Under the pieces are notes generated by a model, which made no database searches, was not told the origin of the DNA, and saw only the letters and a list, made by a program, of their open reading frames with translations. A stretch of 64,000 bases of DNA from Sphingobium indicum B90A (GTDB lineage Bacteria > Pseudomonadota > Alphaproteobacteria > Sphingomonadales > Sphingomonadaceae), in contig NZ_CP013070.1 of assembly GCF_000264945.2 (NCBI RefSeq), forward strand, positions 124,001 to 188,000, in the 5' to 3' direction. Both the position numbers and the translations under genes were made by a program. This document shows, in pieces, positions 63,728 through 64,000 of the stretch. Position 1 is the first letter of the stretch. Each line of letters starts with the position of its first letter.

Positions 63728-64000
63728 ATGCGCTACCTACCCCTTACCGACACTGACCGGCAGGACATGCTGACCGTCATCGGCGCATCGTCGGTCGACG
63801 ACCTGTTCGTGGACGTTCCCGCCGAAGCCCGGCTTCCCGGCAAGATCGCGGGCCTGCCCGACCATGCCAGCGAACTGGCGGTCGAGCGGCACATGGCGGC
63901 CCTTGCGCGGAAGAATCTGTCGGCGGGGGAAGCGCCCTTCTTCCTGGGCGCGGGCGCCTATCGCCATCATGTCCCCGCCAGCGTCGATCATCTGATTCAG
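63728..64000 (+). CDS. gcvPA: glycine dehydrogenase (decarboxylating) subunit 1, partial
   Basis: The first 91 residues of the N-terminal subunit of the two-subunit P protein: [19 protein letters not shown] then [12 protein letters not shown], and [22 protein letters not shown], which is the conserved segment of GcvPA. The gene continues past the window. The split gcvPA/gcvPB form is expected, gcvPB lying downstream. Confidence 0.93.
   Translation, partial: MRYLPLTDTDRQDMLTVIGASSVDDLFVDVPAEARLPGKIAGLPDHASELAVERHMAALARKNLSAGEAPFFLGAGAYRHHVPASVDHLIQ

Noticed and set aside
1..64000. CRISPR arrays, insertion sequences, prophage genes, tRNA or rRNA genes
   Set aside because: None was found: the repeats are palindromic and scattered rather than regularly spaced, and no transposase, integrase other than XerC, or cloverleaf-like sequence was recognised by eye.

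Overview
The window is GC-rich (roughly two thirds), densely coded chromosomal DNA from an alphaproteobacterium. Several things point to Sphingomonadaceae, with Sphingobium or a close relative as the best guess (inference from protein style and synteny, not a database match): DUF1476 and DUF4112 proteins, an ScfR/RamB-type regulator beside isocitrate lyase, an entericidin lipoprotein, the argS-SPOR-nagZ-scpAB-tatABC order, and many short palindromic repeats. No transposase, phage gene, CRISPR array, rRNA or tRNA was seen. This looks like core genome.

Layout. 1-1.5 kb: end of a FecCD/FecE-type ABC importer. 1.5-6.7 kb: lpoA-like lipoprotein gene divergent from rsmI-yraN-gshB-dedA, then xerC. 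6.7-9.7 kb: a metallo-beta-lactamase-fold hydrolase and nadA-(61-aa HTH-like protein)-nadC. 9.8-13.4 kb: DUF4112 protein, a solute-binding lipoprotein, an exported beta-helix protein. 13.5-16.7 kb: ScfR-type regulator divergent from aceA with repeated TTTACAA-type sites between them. 16.8-20.9 kb: GST, leuC-(37-aa peptide)-leuD, DUF1476, bolA, grxD. 21.1-23.1 kb: a BlaI/BlaR1-like pair behind two BlaI-type operators. 23.1-28.1 kb: hemW, CAP protein, ispH-thrB-rnhA, a lipoprotein. 28.2-35 kb: argS, SPOR protein, nagZ, scpA, scpB, tatABC, entericidin. 35.4-39.2 kb: SleB-like hydrolase, cysK, two membrane proteins. 39.2-58.5 kb: the complete dcw (division and cell wall) cluster mraZ-rsmH-ftsL-ftsI-murE-murF-mraY-murD-ftsW-murG-murC-(65-aa protein)-murB-ddl-ftsQ-ftsA-ftsZ, preceded by three MraZ-type boxes at exact 10-bp spacing. 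58.6-61.6 kb: TPR/SPOR protein and dgt. 61.7-64 kb: tandem glycine riboswitch, gcvT, gcvH and the start of gcvPA.

The dominant theme is building, remodelling and dividing the envelope: the murein precursor pathway, the divisome, murein recycling (nagZ), a SleB-type hydrolase, two SPOR proteins, an LpoA-like activator and Tat export. Most dcw genes overlap by 1-8 nt and are probably translationally coupled.

The most unusual observations are (1) at least five families of palindromic repeats, two of which sit in frame inside protein-coding genes (murD and a GldG-like membrane protein) while a third forms the 3' end of murB; (2) three unannotated-type small genes wedged with stop/start overlaps inside biosynthetic operons (nadA-nadC, leuC-leuD, murC-murB); and (3) divergent gene pairs whose start codons touch or nearly touch.
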